Of a DNA stretch of 64,000 nt, positions 54,552 through 63,487 are shown in pieces (position 1 is the first letter of the stretch; each line of letters starts with the position of its first letter). The stretch is from assembly GCF_020639365.1 (NCBI RefSeq), contig NZ_JAINUL010000001.1, positions 67,746 through 131,745 on the forward strand, written 5' to 3'. A model generated the notes under the pieces. It was not told where the DNA came from. It searched no databases and was given only the letters and a program-made list of their open reading frames with translations. This DNA is from Streptomyces flavotricini (lineage in GTDB: Bacteria; Actinomycetota; Actinomycetes; Streptomycetales; Streptomycetaceae). A program made the position numbers and the translations under genes.

Positions 54552-55312
54552 AGGACCTTCGAGAGGAACGCGCGGGTGCGTTCCTGGCGGGGTTCGACGA
54601 GGACCTGGCGCGGGTCGCCGGATTCGACGACGACGCCGTCGTCCATGAAGACGGCGGTGTCGGCGACCTCGCGGGCAAAGCCGATCTCGTGGGTGACCAC
54701 GACCATCGTCATGCCGTCGGCGGCGAGCCGGCGCATGACGTCCAGTACGTCTCCGACCAGTTCGGGGTCGAGCGCGGAGGTGGGTTCGTCGAAGAGCATC
54801 AGTTTGGGTTTCATCGCCAGGGCGCGGGCGATGGCGACGCGCTGCTGCTGCCCGCCAGAGAGCTGGGCCGGGTAGTGGCCCGCCCTGTCCCCGAGGCCCA
54901 CCTGTTCCAGCAGATGGTGGGCCTCGTCCCTTGCCTGCGACTTGTCGGTCTTGCAGACGTTGACGGGGGCTTCCATGACGTTGTCCAGGGCGGTCATGTG
55001 AGGGAAGAGGTTGAAGCGCTGGAAGACCATGCCGATGTCGCGTCGCCTCGCGGCGACTTCCTTCTCACGCAGTTCGTGGAGCCTGGATCCGTTCTGGCGG
55101 TAGCCGACCAGGTCGCCGTCGACCGCCAGCTTGCCGCCGTCGACTCGGTCGAGGTGGTTGATGCAGCGCAGGAACGTCGACTTGCCCGAGCCGGAGGGAC
55201 CCAGCAGACAGCACACCTGGCCGCGTTCGATGGTCAGGTCGATGCCCTTGAGGACTTCGAGTTTCGCGAAGTGCTTGCGCACGCCGTGGGCGTGGACCAT
55301 GGGGACGCTCAC
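54548..55312 (-). CDS. Polar amino acid/dipeptide ABC transporter ATPase
   Basis: A 254-residue ATPase of the GlnQ/HisP type. It has Walker [10 protein letters not shown] (about 39-47), Q-loop [11 protein letters not shown], signature [16 protein letters not shown], Walker [15 protein letters not shown] and switch His [10 protein letters not shown]. The start GTG 55312 overlaps the permease stop (GTGA). It drives uptake by the permease 55309-56271. Confidence 0.93.
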   Translation of the reverse strand: MSVPMVHAHGVRKHFAKLEVLKGIDLTIERGQVCCLLGPSGSGKSTFLRCINHLDRVDGGKLAVDGDLVGYRQNGSRLHELREKEVAARRRDIGMVFQRFNLFPHMTALDNVMEAPVNVCKTDKSQARDEAHHLLEQVGLGDRAGHYPAQLSGGQQQRVAIARALAMKPKLMLFDEPTSALDPELVGDVLDVMRRLAADGMTMVVVTHEIGFAREVADTAVFMDDGVVVESGDPRQVLVEPRQERTRAFLSKVL

Positions 55313-56271
55313 GCACCCGCCTCCTTGGTGTTCTTCTTCGTGCGGGCAGGCTGGGCCAGTGCACCGGCAAGCATCCGGCGCAGGGGCGAGGTGTGGCCGC
55401 CTCGGTCGGTGCCGCGGCCGTAGCGGCGCTCCAGCCATGCCTGCGGGATGCTGAGCAGGGTGACCAGGCCCAGGTACCAGAGGCTGGCGACGACGAGCAT
55501 GGGGATGACCTGGTAGTTCTGCGCGTACACGTCCTGGATGTTGGACATCAGGTCGTGCGCCGAGATGATCGACACCAGGGCGGTCATCTTCAGCATGTTG
55601 ATCGTCTCGTTGCCCATCGGCGGGATGATCACCCGCATGGCCTGGGGCAGCACGATCCTGCGCATCGTCTGCGCGGGCCGCATACCCAGGGAGTGCGCGG
55701 CTTCGCTCTGGCCGGGGTCCACCGACTGGATGCCGGCCCTGACGATCTCCGAGGCATACGCGGCCTCGTTCAGCCCGAGGGCCAGCAGGGCTGCGATGGC
55801 CGGGGTGAGGAGGGAGTTCGTCTCGACCTGGAAGAAGGTGACGCTGGTGAACGGGATGCCGATCTTCACGTACTGGTAGAGGGCGGCGGCGTATCCCCAG
55901 AAGATGATCTGGACCAGCAGCGGGGTACCGCGGAAGAACCAGACGAACAGTGAGGACATCCCGTAGAGAACCGGGTTGGACGACAGTCGCATCACCGCGA
56001 CCAGCGTGCCCAGAATGAGCCCGAGGGCCATCGCGGCCACGGTGAGCCACAGGGTGGTGACGAGTCCGGAGAAGATCAGGTCGGCGAACAGGAAGTGCCC
56101 GATGATCTCCCAGTGGAGATTGCTGTTCTTCGCCAGTGATCCGGCCACACCGATGAGTGCAGCAATGGCCGCGACGGCGGCGATCCAGCGGCCGTAGTGG
56201 CGCAGCGGCACGACGGTGAGCTGCTGGGGCGCGGGACGGTCGGTGTCCACGGGGACTGTGGTCGTGGTCAT
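55309..56271 (-). CDS. Polar amino acid-type ABC transporter permease
   Basis: A 320-residue membrane protein. The first helix ([18 protein letters not shown]) precedes the HisM/ArtQ-type core: [60 protein letters not shown], and the ATPase-contact EAA loop [20 protein letters not shown]. It starts two bases after the stop of the binding-protein gene. A single fused permease is typical when it works as a homodimer. Confidence 0.92.
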   Translation of the reverse strand: MTTTTVPVDTDRPAPQQLTVVPLRHYGRWIAAVAAIAALIGVAGSLAKNSNLHWEIIGHFLFADLIFSGLVTTLWLTVAAMALGLILGTLVAVMRLSSNPVLYGMSSLFVWFFRGTPLLVQIIFWGYAAALYQYVKIGIPFTSVTFFQVETNSLLTPAIAALLALGLNEAAYASEIVRAGIQSVDPGQSEAAHSLGMRPAQTMRRIVLPQAMRVIIPPMGNETINMLKMTALVSIISAHDLMSNIQDVYAQNYQVIPMLVVASLWYLGLVTLLSIPQAWLERRYGRGTDRGGHTSPLRRMLAGALAQPARTKKNTKEAGA

Positions 56272-56273
56272 GT

Positions 56274-57224
56274 TTAGTCCACCGCCGCGTTCTTGGTGGC
56301 TTCCTTGACGGCGATGGAAGCAACCCCGTACTTGTCGAAGATCTTGGTGACGGTGCCGTCGTCGATCAGCGCCTGCAGGGCCTTGTGGATCGCGTCGCTG
56401 AGCTGGGGCAGCTTCTTGGAAACCGCGATCCCGTTCGGCGAAGCCCCGTAGCCGCCCGCGGCGGCCGGGTCGTCGACGACCTGGAAGGCGTTTCCGCCGT
56501 CAGCGGTCTTCGCGGTCCAACCCGCGGCGGGCTTGGTCTGCACCTGGGCGACGACCTTGCCCGAGCGCAGGGCGAGCTGCGCGTCGGAGTCCTTGGGGAA
56601 GGTCTGGATGTCGATCTCCCCCCTGCCCGCGGCCTTGCACTTGGCCTCGTGGTTCTTGAGGAGGTCGAGCTGGTTGGTCGCCGCCTGCACCGCGGCCTTC
56701 TTGCCGCACAGGTCATCGAGGGTGGTGATCTTCTCAGGGTTGCCCTTGGCGACCATGATCCCGGAACCGGAGACGGAGTAGTCGACGAAGTCGACGACCG
56801 CCTGGCGCTCCTTGTTGTCGGTCATTGCCGACATCGCCGCATCGAACTTGCCGGCCTGGATCGCGGGCACGATCCCGTCGAACTTCTGCGGCGCGAAGTC
56901 GAACTTCACACCCAGCTTCGCCCCGAGCGCCTGCCCCAGGTCGTAGTCGAGCCCGGTGAGCTCCGGCTCGCCCTCGGCCACGAACATCTCGAACGGCGCG
57001 TAGGGCACGTCCGTGGCCACGCGCACGGTGCCCGACTTCTTGATCGCGTCCGGCAGTGCGTCGTGCAGCGCGGTGTCCTCCGTGACCGCCGCACCTGCGA
57101 CGGTGATCTGCTCACCGCCAGCGGACTTGGCGGCGTCGGCGGAGTCCGAACAGGAAGTGAGCGTGGCCAGCGCGGTCGCGGCCGTCAACGCAATGATCAG
57201 GTTTCGGGACAGACAGGTGTTCAT
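56274..57224 (-). CDS. Extracellular solute-binding lipoprotein (family 3)
   Basis: A 316-residue precursor. The signal peptide ends in the lipobox LTSC (Cys25) followed by SDSADAAKS. Mature sequence is typical of amino-acid binding proteins: [80 protein letters not shown] and [16 protein letters not shown]. It is the first gene of the minus-strand operon and would deliver dipeptides or basic/acidic amino acids to the permease. Confidence 0.93.
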   Translation of the reverse strand: MNTCLSRNLIIALTAATALATLTSCSDSADAAKSAGGEQITVAGAAVTEDTALHDALPDAIKKSGTVRVATDVPYAPFEMFVAEGEPELTGLDYDLGQALGAKLGVKFDFAPQKFDGIVPAIQAGKFDAAMSAMTDNKERQAVVDFVDYSVSGSGIMVAKGNPEKITTLDDLCGKKAAVQAATNQLDLLKNHEAKCKAAGRGEIDIQTFPKDSDAQLALRSGKVVAQVQTKPAAGWTAKTADGGNAFQVVDDPAAAGGYGASPNGIAVSKKLPQLSDAIHKALQALIDDGTVTKIFDKYGVASIAVKEATKNAAVD

Positions 57225-57578
57225 CAGGCGTATGCCTCTCCGGTCTTCGGGCCGACGGGGCGTTCGCCGTCGACTGCAACACGGAAATTACAGAACTGGT
57301 TCGATGATGGCTAGATGTATCGCTCATTACATTGCAGTAACGGGGCACGGTTTGGGCTGCAAGGCCCTCGCGGCCAAGCGGTTGAGCGGCCTGAATCAAC
57401 TGGCCAGGGGGAGAGGTGCTGCGTTTTGCGTGCTACATCTACCGTTCACTCAACTTGGCTTGTAAGTTCTGCTACTGCGCACCACCGCGACGGCGCAGCT
57501 CCCCCACGCGCCCCTCAGGGCGTCGCCACGCCCTGCCCTCTGCAGATCCGCGCACCTCCCCCACCTCTCGGAGACTTC
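57225..57578. promoter_or_regulatory. Divergent control region between the importer operon and the second S51 gene
   Basis: The 354-base gap contains an AT-rich block (57275-57345) with two direct ATTACA hexamers and a TTAC-N6-GTAA dyad, unlike the GC-rich surroundings. It must hold the promoters of both divergent transcription units. Binding by the RpiR regulator is inference. Confidence 0.5.
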
Positions 57579-59009
57579 ATGGGCACACGATTCAGGCATG
57601 CCAAGCTGGCCTCGGCCGCTATGGCTCTGCTCACGCTGACCGGCGCACTCGCCTCCACCGGCAGCGCCGAAGCGGCCGGCACCCGCATACGCCTCGGCAG
57701 CGCCTCCGACGTCAGCCGCACCTCCTGGCAGGGCCCCGCCTTCACCATGAACGGTGACGGAAAGATCAACCCCGGATCCATGTCGGCCGCCATCGACGCC
57801 ATCCGCGGCGGCACCGGCAGCCTCGACGTCGTCATCCTGGCCGGCTCCGCCCCCACCTCAGGCAGCGCCGCCCCCGAATGCGACGCCGTCATGGCGCTGC
57901 CCGGCGTCAACTCCTGTACCAGCTGGACCCTGACCGCCGCCTCCGACGGCAACAACAGCCAGGTCAACGCAGACATCCGCAACGCCGAGTTCGTGTACTT
58001 CGCCGGCGGGGACCAGTGCCGCTACGCCGCCTGGAAGGGCACCGCACTGGAAGCCTCCGTCGAATCCGTCGTCGCCAAGGGCGGCGGCTCGGGCGGCGGC
58101 AGCGCGGGCACCCACATCAACAGCCCCGTGGTCTACGACGCATGCCAGGGAAGCGTCACCAGCGCCGAAGCCCTCGCCAACCCGTACGACAGCTACATCA
58201 CCTTCACCACCGGCATGTTCGACTGGCCGAACTACGCTGGCGTCATCAACGACTCCCACTTCACGGCCCGCGACCGGATGGGCCGCACCATGGCCTTCGT
58301 CGCCCGCGCGATCAAGGACGGCCGGACCTCCGGCGGCAAGGCCTGGGGCGTCGGAGTCGAGGAAGGCAGCTCGCTGCTCCTCGACAGCAACGGCCAGGCC
58401 ACCCTCTACGGCACCGAGGCCTTCATCGTCCTCGGCGACCACCAGCCCGAACAAGCCACCGCCGGCAAACCCCTGACGTTCTCCGGCTACAAGATCTGGC
58501 ACCTCGGCCCCGGCCAGACCTACGACTTCAAGAACCGTCCCACCTGCGGCTACTACCTCCGCAACGTCACCGGCGGCGTCATCGACACCAACCCCTACAG
58601 CGGCACACCACAGACCACCTGCGGCACCCCGGGCGGCACAGTCCTCCTCGCCGAGAACGAAGCCAACGACACCCGGGCCACCGCCAACGACGCCACCGCC
58701 CTCACCTACCCCGCCTCCATCAGCGGCACCATGGCCTCCACCACCGACCGCGACTACTTCCGTGTCTCGCTGGCGGCCAACGAACGCCTCACCGTGCAGT
58801 GCGCCGTGCCCGACGCCTACGACGCAGACCTCTACCTCCTCGACTCCAACGGCAGCACCCTCACCCGATCTGTCAACAACGGCCTGGGCACCGACGAGTC
58901 ACTCACCTTCACCAGAACCGCCGCGGGAAGCGCCACCTACCACCTCGAACTCGAGGCCTACCGCGGCTCGGGCACCCCCACTTACACCTGCACCCTCACC
59001 AAGAACTGA
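57579..59009 (+). CDS. Secreted S51 cyanophycinase-like peptidase with C-terminal PPC domain
   Basis: A 476-residue precursor. The signal peptide is LASAAMALLTLTGALASTGS. Peptidase part: VVILAGSAPTSGS, VYFAGGDQCRYAAW and nucleophile Ser175 in GGGSGGGSAGTHINSP. After about residue 358 a bacterial prepeptidase C-terminal (PPC) domain follows: LLAENEANDTRATANDATAL, GTMASTTDRDYFRVSLAANE and DADLYLLDSNGS, often a polymer- or surface-binding module. ATG 57579 opens the signal peptide. It diverges from the importer operon and complements the first cyanophycinase. Confidence 0.85.
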   Translation: MGTRFRHAKLASAAMALLTLTGALASTGSAEAAGTRIRLGSASDVSRTSWQGPAFTMNGDGKINPGSMSAAIDAIRGGTGSLDVVILAGSAPTSGSAAPECDAVMALPGVNSCTSWTLTAASDGNNSQVNADIRNAEFVYFAGGDQCRYAAWKGTALEASVESVVAKGGGSGGGSAGTHINSPVVYDACQGSVTSAEALANPYDSYITFTTGMFDWPNYAGVINDSHFTARDRMGRTMAFVARAIKDGRTSGGKAWGVGVEEGSSLLLDSNGQATLYGTEAFIVLGDHQPEQATAGKPLTFSGYKIWHLGPGQTYDFKNRPTCGYYLRNVTGGVIDTNPYSGTPQTTCGTPGGTVLLAENEANDTRATANDATALTYPASISGTMASTTDRDYFRVSLAANERLTVQCAVPDAYDADLYLLDSNGSTLTRSVNNGLGTDESLTFTRTAAGSATYHLELEAYRGSGTPTYTCTLTKN

Positions 59010-59085
59010 CACCAGCGCCGGACCGGCGTCGACCGGTCCAGCGCACGTGTCGCCGCGGAGACGGGGCGGCGCCACAAGAATCCTC

Positions 59086-59120
59086 CGAAGGCCGCGCCCT
59101 GCCCCGGGGCGCGGCCTTCG
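59086..59120 (+). terminator. Hairpin terminator of the S51-PPC gene
   Basis: A 14-bp stem (59086-59099 with 59107-59120) lies 77 bases after the stop. Confidence 0.75.
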
Positions 59121-59193
59121 TATGCGTGGCCCTGGGTACAAAACTGCCAGACGTTGGTTACACATGGGTCTCCGAGAGTGACGGAGATCCGCC

Positions 59194-59330
59194 ATGCCCC
59201 CTTCGCCGCAACAGCAGCAGGACCGCCAGGCCCAGCACCGTCTGGCGGTCCTGCGACACGCCGAGGAAGTCACCGGGAACGCCTCGCTTACAGAAGCGGC
59301 AAAAGGTTCTCCGGGACGGCTTGTTGGCGT
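59194..59330 (+). pseudogene. Start of an IS481-like integrase/transposase, truncated
   Basis: ATG 59194 opens a frame with RLAVLRHAEEVTGNASLTEA, similar to the N-terminal HTH of IS481-type enzymes (...IRHAEEVTGNVALTCRYYGI...). The match is from memory. Resemblance stops within 45 residues. A 12-bp inverted repeat (59218-59229 with 59242-59253) lies inside. Confidence 0.5.
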
Positions 59331-59559
59331 CGGCACGCTCCGAGCTACCGCGCGGCCCCGTTTCCTATGCCCGGCGCCGACCACGATCACCCCATCGAGA
59401 AAGGGATCTGGCCTTCAACGACGCCTACACATGATCGCTGACGTGCCCGTGTCCTGCACGTCGAGGGGGTGGGGCGGTTCGCCGGAATGATCGGCAGGGT
59501 GAGCGGGGTGGACGAGTCAGGCTGGGCGAGGATGCTGCGGCTGATCGGTATGTCGATGG

Positions 59560-60468
59560 TCAGGGGCGTTGTTGTGTGCGGAAGGTGCCGGGGGGCAGGC
59601 CGGTCTCCCGGGTGAAGAACTTGCCGAAGTTGGTGGGTTCGGTGAAGCCGAGGCGGCGGCCGATGGCGGCGACGGGCAGGTCGGTGTGGGCCAGGAGGCG
59701 GCCGGCTTCCAGGGCGACGCGGGCGTCGATGAGGGTTTTGGCGTTGCGTCCCGTGGCGGCTTGGCAGGCGCGGTTGAGGGTGGGCAGGGAGTACCCGACC
59801 CGGGCGGCGTAGGCGGCGGCGTTGCGGGTGGTGGCGAAGGAGCGTTCGAGTTCGTGCTGGAAGCGCAGGAAGGTGTCGCCTGCGGTGGTGGAGGGTCCGG
59901 GCTGGCTGTCGTGCGGGCCGGGGAGTCTGGCCAGGCGGAGGACGAGTGCGGCGAGCAGGTGACGCAGGAGTTCCGCGGTGGTCGCGCTGCATGGGTCTCG
60001 CACGGCGCTTCGGTATTCGGCGGCCAGTTCTCCCAGGGCGGCGGTGAGCAGGGTGTTCTCGTGTGGCGCGAGGCGCCAGACGGCGGGACTGAAGGGCGTG
60101 AGCAGGGTGCGGGCGGCCCCCAGGGGCGGCAGGAAGGCGGGGGTGAACAGCACTATGGCCGCCTGGACCGGGTCGGCCGGGCGGACGGGTCGGGGCAGGC
60201 GCAGTACCCGGCCGGGGGCCACGTGCAGCAGAGTGCCCGGGGGTGAGGGGTGATCTTGGAAATCAACCATGGTGATGGCTTCGCCCGCGGCGACCAGGAT
60301 GATCTGATGGAAATCTGTGCGGTGCACGCCGGTCAGCGCCTGCGGGGAAAGTCTGCTGGCCAGACACGTAATACTGGTCACTTCGATACCCAGAGGGGCG
60401 CGGTCGGGGTTGTGGAAGCCGTACTCGGCGACGTGCGTGCCTTCGCCCGGATGCTCGGTTTTGACCAT
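59560..60468 (-). CDS. AraC-family transcriptional regulator
   Basis: A 302-residue regulator. The N-terminal cupin-type part reads HRTDFHQIILVAAGEAITMV, DFQDHPSPPGTLLHVAPGRV. The C-terminal double HTH reads AAYAARVGYSLPTLNRACQA, TGRNAKTLIDARVALEAGRL, LLAHTDLPVAAIGRRLGFTE and PTNFGKFFTRETGLPPGTFR. Start ATG 60468. It diverges from the tandem NTF2 gene 100 bases away and probably controls it and the dioxygenase. The inducer is unknown, likely an aromatic or small organic compound. Confidence 0.92.
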   Translation of the reverse strand: MVKTEHPGEGTHVAEYGFHNPDRAPLGIEVTSITCLASRLSPQALTGVHRTDFHQIILVAAGEAITMVDFQDHPSPPGTLLHVAPGRVLRLPRPVRPADPVQAAIVLFTPAFLPPLGAARTLLTPFSPAVWRLAPHENTLLTAALGELAAEYRSAVRDPCSATTAELLRHLLAALVLRLARLPGPHDSQPGPSTTAGDTFLRFQHELERSFATTRNAAAYAARVGYSLPTLNRACQAATGRNAKTLIDARVALEAGRLLAHTDLPVAAIGRRLGFTEPTNFGKFFTRETGLPPGTFRTQQRP

Positions 60469-60568
60469 GATGCTTTCGGATCTTACCTCGCGACAGCGGC
60501 ACACCTGGCCGAAGGTGGAGGTGCGACTGGTGGAGACGGCTCCGCCTCCGCGCCGGAAGGAACGTGTC

Positions 60569-61327
60569 ATGGGCAACAAGGAACTGGTTCTGCAGGCCGC
60601 CGATGAGCTGTTCGGCAAGAAGGACCCCTCCGCGGTGGACCGCTGGGTCGCGGCCGACTACCGCCAGCACAGCAGCCTGGCCGCCGACGGCCCCCAGGCA
60701 CTGCGCGACCTGGTGGCCGGTCTGCCCGACGGTTTCCGCTACGAGGGCGCCCGGGTGATCGCGGACGGCGACCTGGTCGCCCTGCACGGCACCTACTACG
60801 GCTTCGGACCGGACCCGCTGGTCGCCTTCGACCTGTTCCGCGTCGACGCCGACGGCAAGCTGGCCGAGCACTGGGACGCCCTCACCCCGGTCGTGGCGAA
60901 GACCGCTTCCGGCCGCTCGCAGACCGACGGGCAGGGCGAGCCGCGTGAACTGGACAGGACCGAGGCCAACCGTGCCCTCGTCGTGGAGTTCGCGGAGAGG
61001 GTCCTCAAGGGTGCCGACTACTCGGTGCTGACCGACTTCATCTCCACCGAGACCTACCTCCAGCACAACCCGGAGGCCGCCGACGGCCTGGACGGCTTCG
61101 GCGCCGCCGCCGCGACGTGGGGCGAGCAGGGCAAGAACCTGGTCTACAAGCAGGTCCACAAGGTCGTCGCCGAAGGCGACCTGGTGCTGCTGCAGTCCGA
61201 GGGCGAGTTCGGCGTGCCAGTGGCGTACTGGGACCTGTTCCGCGTCGCCGACGGCAAGATCGTCGAGCACTGGGACGTCATCGCGCCGGTCCCGGCCGAG
61301 CTGCCGCACACCAACGGCCTGTTCTGA
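60569..61327 (+). CDS. Tandem NTF2/SnoaL-like domain protein
   Basis: A 252-residue protein made of two SnoaL-like halves: ADELFGKKDPSAVDRWVAAD, DLVALHGTYYGFGPDPLVAF and DLFRVDADGKLAEHWDALTP; then VEFAERVLKGADYSVLTDFI, YLQHNPEAADGLDGFGAAAA and DLFRVADGKIVEHWDVIAPV. Each half has the Y..H/Q and F...G...EHWD pattern of predicted ring-reaction or binding pockets. ATG 60569 follows GGAAGGA. It opens the plus-strand cluster divergent from an AraC regulator and may act on aldehydes or aromatic products. Confidence 0.85.
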   Translation: MGNKELVLQAADELFGKKDPSAVDRWVAADYRQHSSLAADGPQALRDLVAGLPDGFRYEGARVIADGDLVALHGTYYGFGPDPLVAFDLFRVDADGKLAEHWDALTPVVAKTASGRSQTDGQGEPRELDRTEANRALVVEFAERVLKGADYSVLTDFISTETYLQHNPEAADGLDGFGAAAATWGEQGKNLVYKQVHKVVAEGDLVLLQSEGEFGVPVAYWDLFRVADGKIVEHWDVIAPVPAELPHTNGLF

Positions 61328-61343
61328 GCGGCCGGAGAACATC

Positions 61344-61572
61344 GTGAGCACTCTGACCTACGCCGGGAAGAAGTTCCGGTTCACCGTGGACAACGGCACG
61401 GTGTTCCACAACACCTACGCACCCGACGGCACCGAACTGCGCTACGAGACCGTCGCCGGCCCCGGCACAGGCACGGTCAATGAACACCAACACGGTCCAC
61501 GCCTTCTGGACCTACGAGACTCCCGACGGCCGGGAGGGCGAACTGCACACCGGCACCCTCGAAGAGCTCTGA
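61344..61572 (+). pseudogene. MoaF-like gene with internal deletion
   Basis: GTG 61344 opens STLTYAGKKFRFTVDNGTVF and RYETVAGPGTG. An intact family member continues about 40 more residues before the end, but here the frame jumps at about 61470 to a different frame giving NTNTVHAFWTYETPDGREGE, LHTGTLEEL-stop at 61572. Both ends are conserved and the middle is missing, so it is probably non-functional. It lies 16 bases after the tandem NTF2 gene. Confidence 0.7.
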
Positions 61573-61730
61573 GGACACCCGACGGCGAGCGGCCGGACCG
61601 CCCGCGGTCCGGCCGCTCGCCGCTTGGCACCCGAATCCCCCCTTTGCGTCCGCCGCCTCCAGCGAGTTCCCGGGGCCGACGTCCGCGATCAGACTTCTTC
61701 CCTCCGCGATCTGACTGTTGAGGAGTACCG

Positions 61731-62534
61731 GTGACCACCGAGCCCGGCACCATGCCCGCCGTCTTCGTCGGCCACGGCAGCCCCATGAACGCCCTGGAGC
61801 CCAACGAGTGGACTTCAGGCTGGGAGGAGCTCGCCCGGTCCATGCCCCGCCCGCGCGCCATCCTGTCCGTCTCCGCCCACTGGTACGTGCCGGGCGTCCG
61901 CGTCACCGCAGCCGAGCAGCCCCGCACCATCCACGACTTCGGCGGCTTCCCGCCCGCCCTGCACCAGGTGCAGTACCCCGCGCCGGGCTCGGCGGAGCTG
62001 TGCCGCCGAGTGACCGAACTGCTCAGCCCGCAGCCGGTGGCCGCCGACCGGCACTGGGGTCTGGACCACGGCACCTGGTCACTCCTGGTCCACATGTATC
62101 CCGAGGCCGACATCCCCGTCGTCCAGCTCTCCGTGGACGAGAACCTCACCCCGCGCGAACACTACGAACTGGCCAAACGCTTGCGCCCGCTGCGCGAGGA
62201 GGGAGTGCTGATCCTCGGCTCCGGGAACGTCGTGCACAACCTGCACACCTACGCCTGGGGCCTGACCCGCGACGAGCCCTTCGACTGGGGCGTCCGCTTC
62301 AACCAACGGATCCGCGAAGCCGTCCCCGCCGGCCGCATCGACGAACTCGTCGATTACGAGCAGTGCGGCCAGGACGCCCTCCTGTCCGTACCGACCCCCG
62401 AGCACTACCTGCCGTTCCTGTACGTCATCGCCCAGTGCCGCCACGACGAAGGCATCCAGGAGCCGGTCACCTTCCCCGTCGACGGGTACGACGGCGGCGG
62501 AGCGATCTCCATGCTCTCCGTCCGCATCGGCTGA
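61731..62534 (+). CDS. Extradiol dioxygenase of the 4,5-DOPA dioxygenase family
   Basis: A 267-residue enzyme. Metal/active-site signatures are FVGHGSPMNAL, LSVSAHWYVPG (His), WGLDHGTWSLLVHMYPEADI and SGNVVHNLHTYAWG, all typical of LigB/YgiD-type class III dioxygenases that open catechols. GTG 61731 has GAGGAG upstream and gives MTTEPGTMPAVFV. It follows the decayed MoaF-like gene and may share regulation by the AraC protein. Confidence 0.93.
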   Translation: MTTEPGTMPAVFVGHGSPMNALEPNEWTSGWEELARSMPRPRAILSVSAHWYVPGVRVTAAEQPRTIHDFGGFPPALHQVQYPAPGSAELCRRVTELLSPQPVAADRHWGLDHGTWSLLVHMYPEADIPVVQLSVDENLTPREHYELAKRLRPLREEGVLILGSGNVVHNLHTYAWGLTRDEPFDWGVRFNQRIREAVPAGRIDELVDYEQCGQDALLSVPTPEHYLPFLYVIAQCRHDEGIQEPVTFPVDGYDGGGAISMLSVRIG

Positions 62535-62542
62535 CGCCCACC

Positions 62543-63462
62543 ATGACCCCGAACGCCCTGCGCCTGGACGCCTACCGAGCCGCGATCGCCCTGAACACCC
62601 CGCCCCGGCCGCTCGCACCACCCGCGCCCACCGAGGAACGCGCACCCTGACCCGGACCGCGCTCCGGCTGCTGGCCGACGACCCGGCCGCCCCACGGCCC
62701 GGGCTGACCGCGAAGGACCAGGAACAGGCCGACGACACCCGCGCCCGGCTACTGCTGCGCACCGTAATGACCGTGCGCGCCCCCGGCCCGCTGCCCGACG
62801 GAGCCGCCAAGGTGCTCGACGCCCTGCTCGGCGGCGAACGCCTGGCGCGCACGGTCACCGACCCCGCGCGACTGCCGGCACTCGCCGACCAGCTGCCCAC
62901 CACCTCCTACCGGGCGGCCGGCCGCACCACGCTCTGGCAGGGCGACATCACCACGCTCGCCGCGGACGCGATCGTCAACGCCGCCAACAGCGCGATGCTC
63001 GGCTGCTTCGTCCCCCTGCACCCGTGCATCGACAACGCCATCCACAGTGCCGCCGGGCCCGGACTGCGCGATGACTGCCACACCGTCATGGAACTCCAAG
63101 GCCACCCTGAACCCACCGGCACCGCCAAGATCATCGTACGGGGCGGGCGGCTGCCGGCCCCGTACGTCCTGCACTCCGTCGGCCCGATCGTCGACGGCAC
63201 CCTGGGCCCGGATCACGGACAGGCGCTGGCATCGTCCTACCGCGCGTGCCTCGACCTCGCCGCCGAGACGGGCGGTATCCGCACGGTGGCGTTCTGCGGC
63301 ATCAGCACCGGCGTCTTCGGCTTCCCCAAGGCACCGGCCGCCCGGATCGCACTGGACACCGTCGCCGACTGGCTCGACGAGCACCCCTGCGTCCTCGACC
63401 GCGTGATCTTCAACGTGTTCACGGACGACGACTACGCCACCTACCAGCACGCCCTGACCTAA
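62543..63462 (+). CDS. Zinc-type macrodomain ADP-ribose hydrolase, frameshifted near its start
   Basis: ATG 62543 begins MTPNALRLDAYRAAIALNTP ... PTEERA but meets a stop because of two extra C residues near 62645. The other frame resumes LTRTALRLLADDPAAPRPGL and continues to the end. The macrodomain has ITTLAADAIVNAANSAMLGC, the zinc motif CFVPLHPC followed by IDNAIHSAAGPGLRDDC, and GISTGVFGFPKAPAAR. It removes ADP-ribose from modified proteins. It sits before a class M-like sirtuin, the known partner arrangement. A sequencing error is possible; an internal ATG at 62767 keeps the domain open. Confidence 0.85.
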
Positions 63463-63487
63463 CCCGCTCGAAGGAACCCCTACCGCG

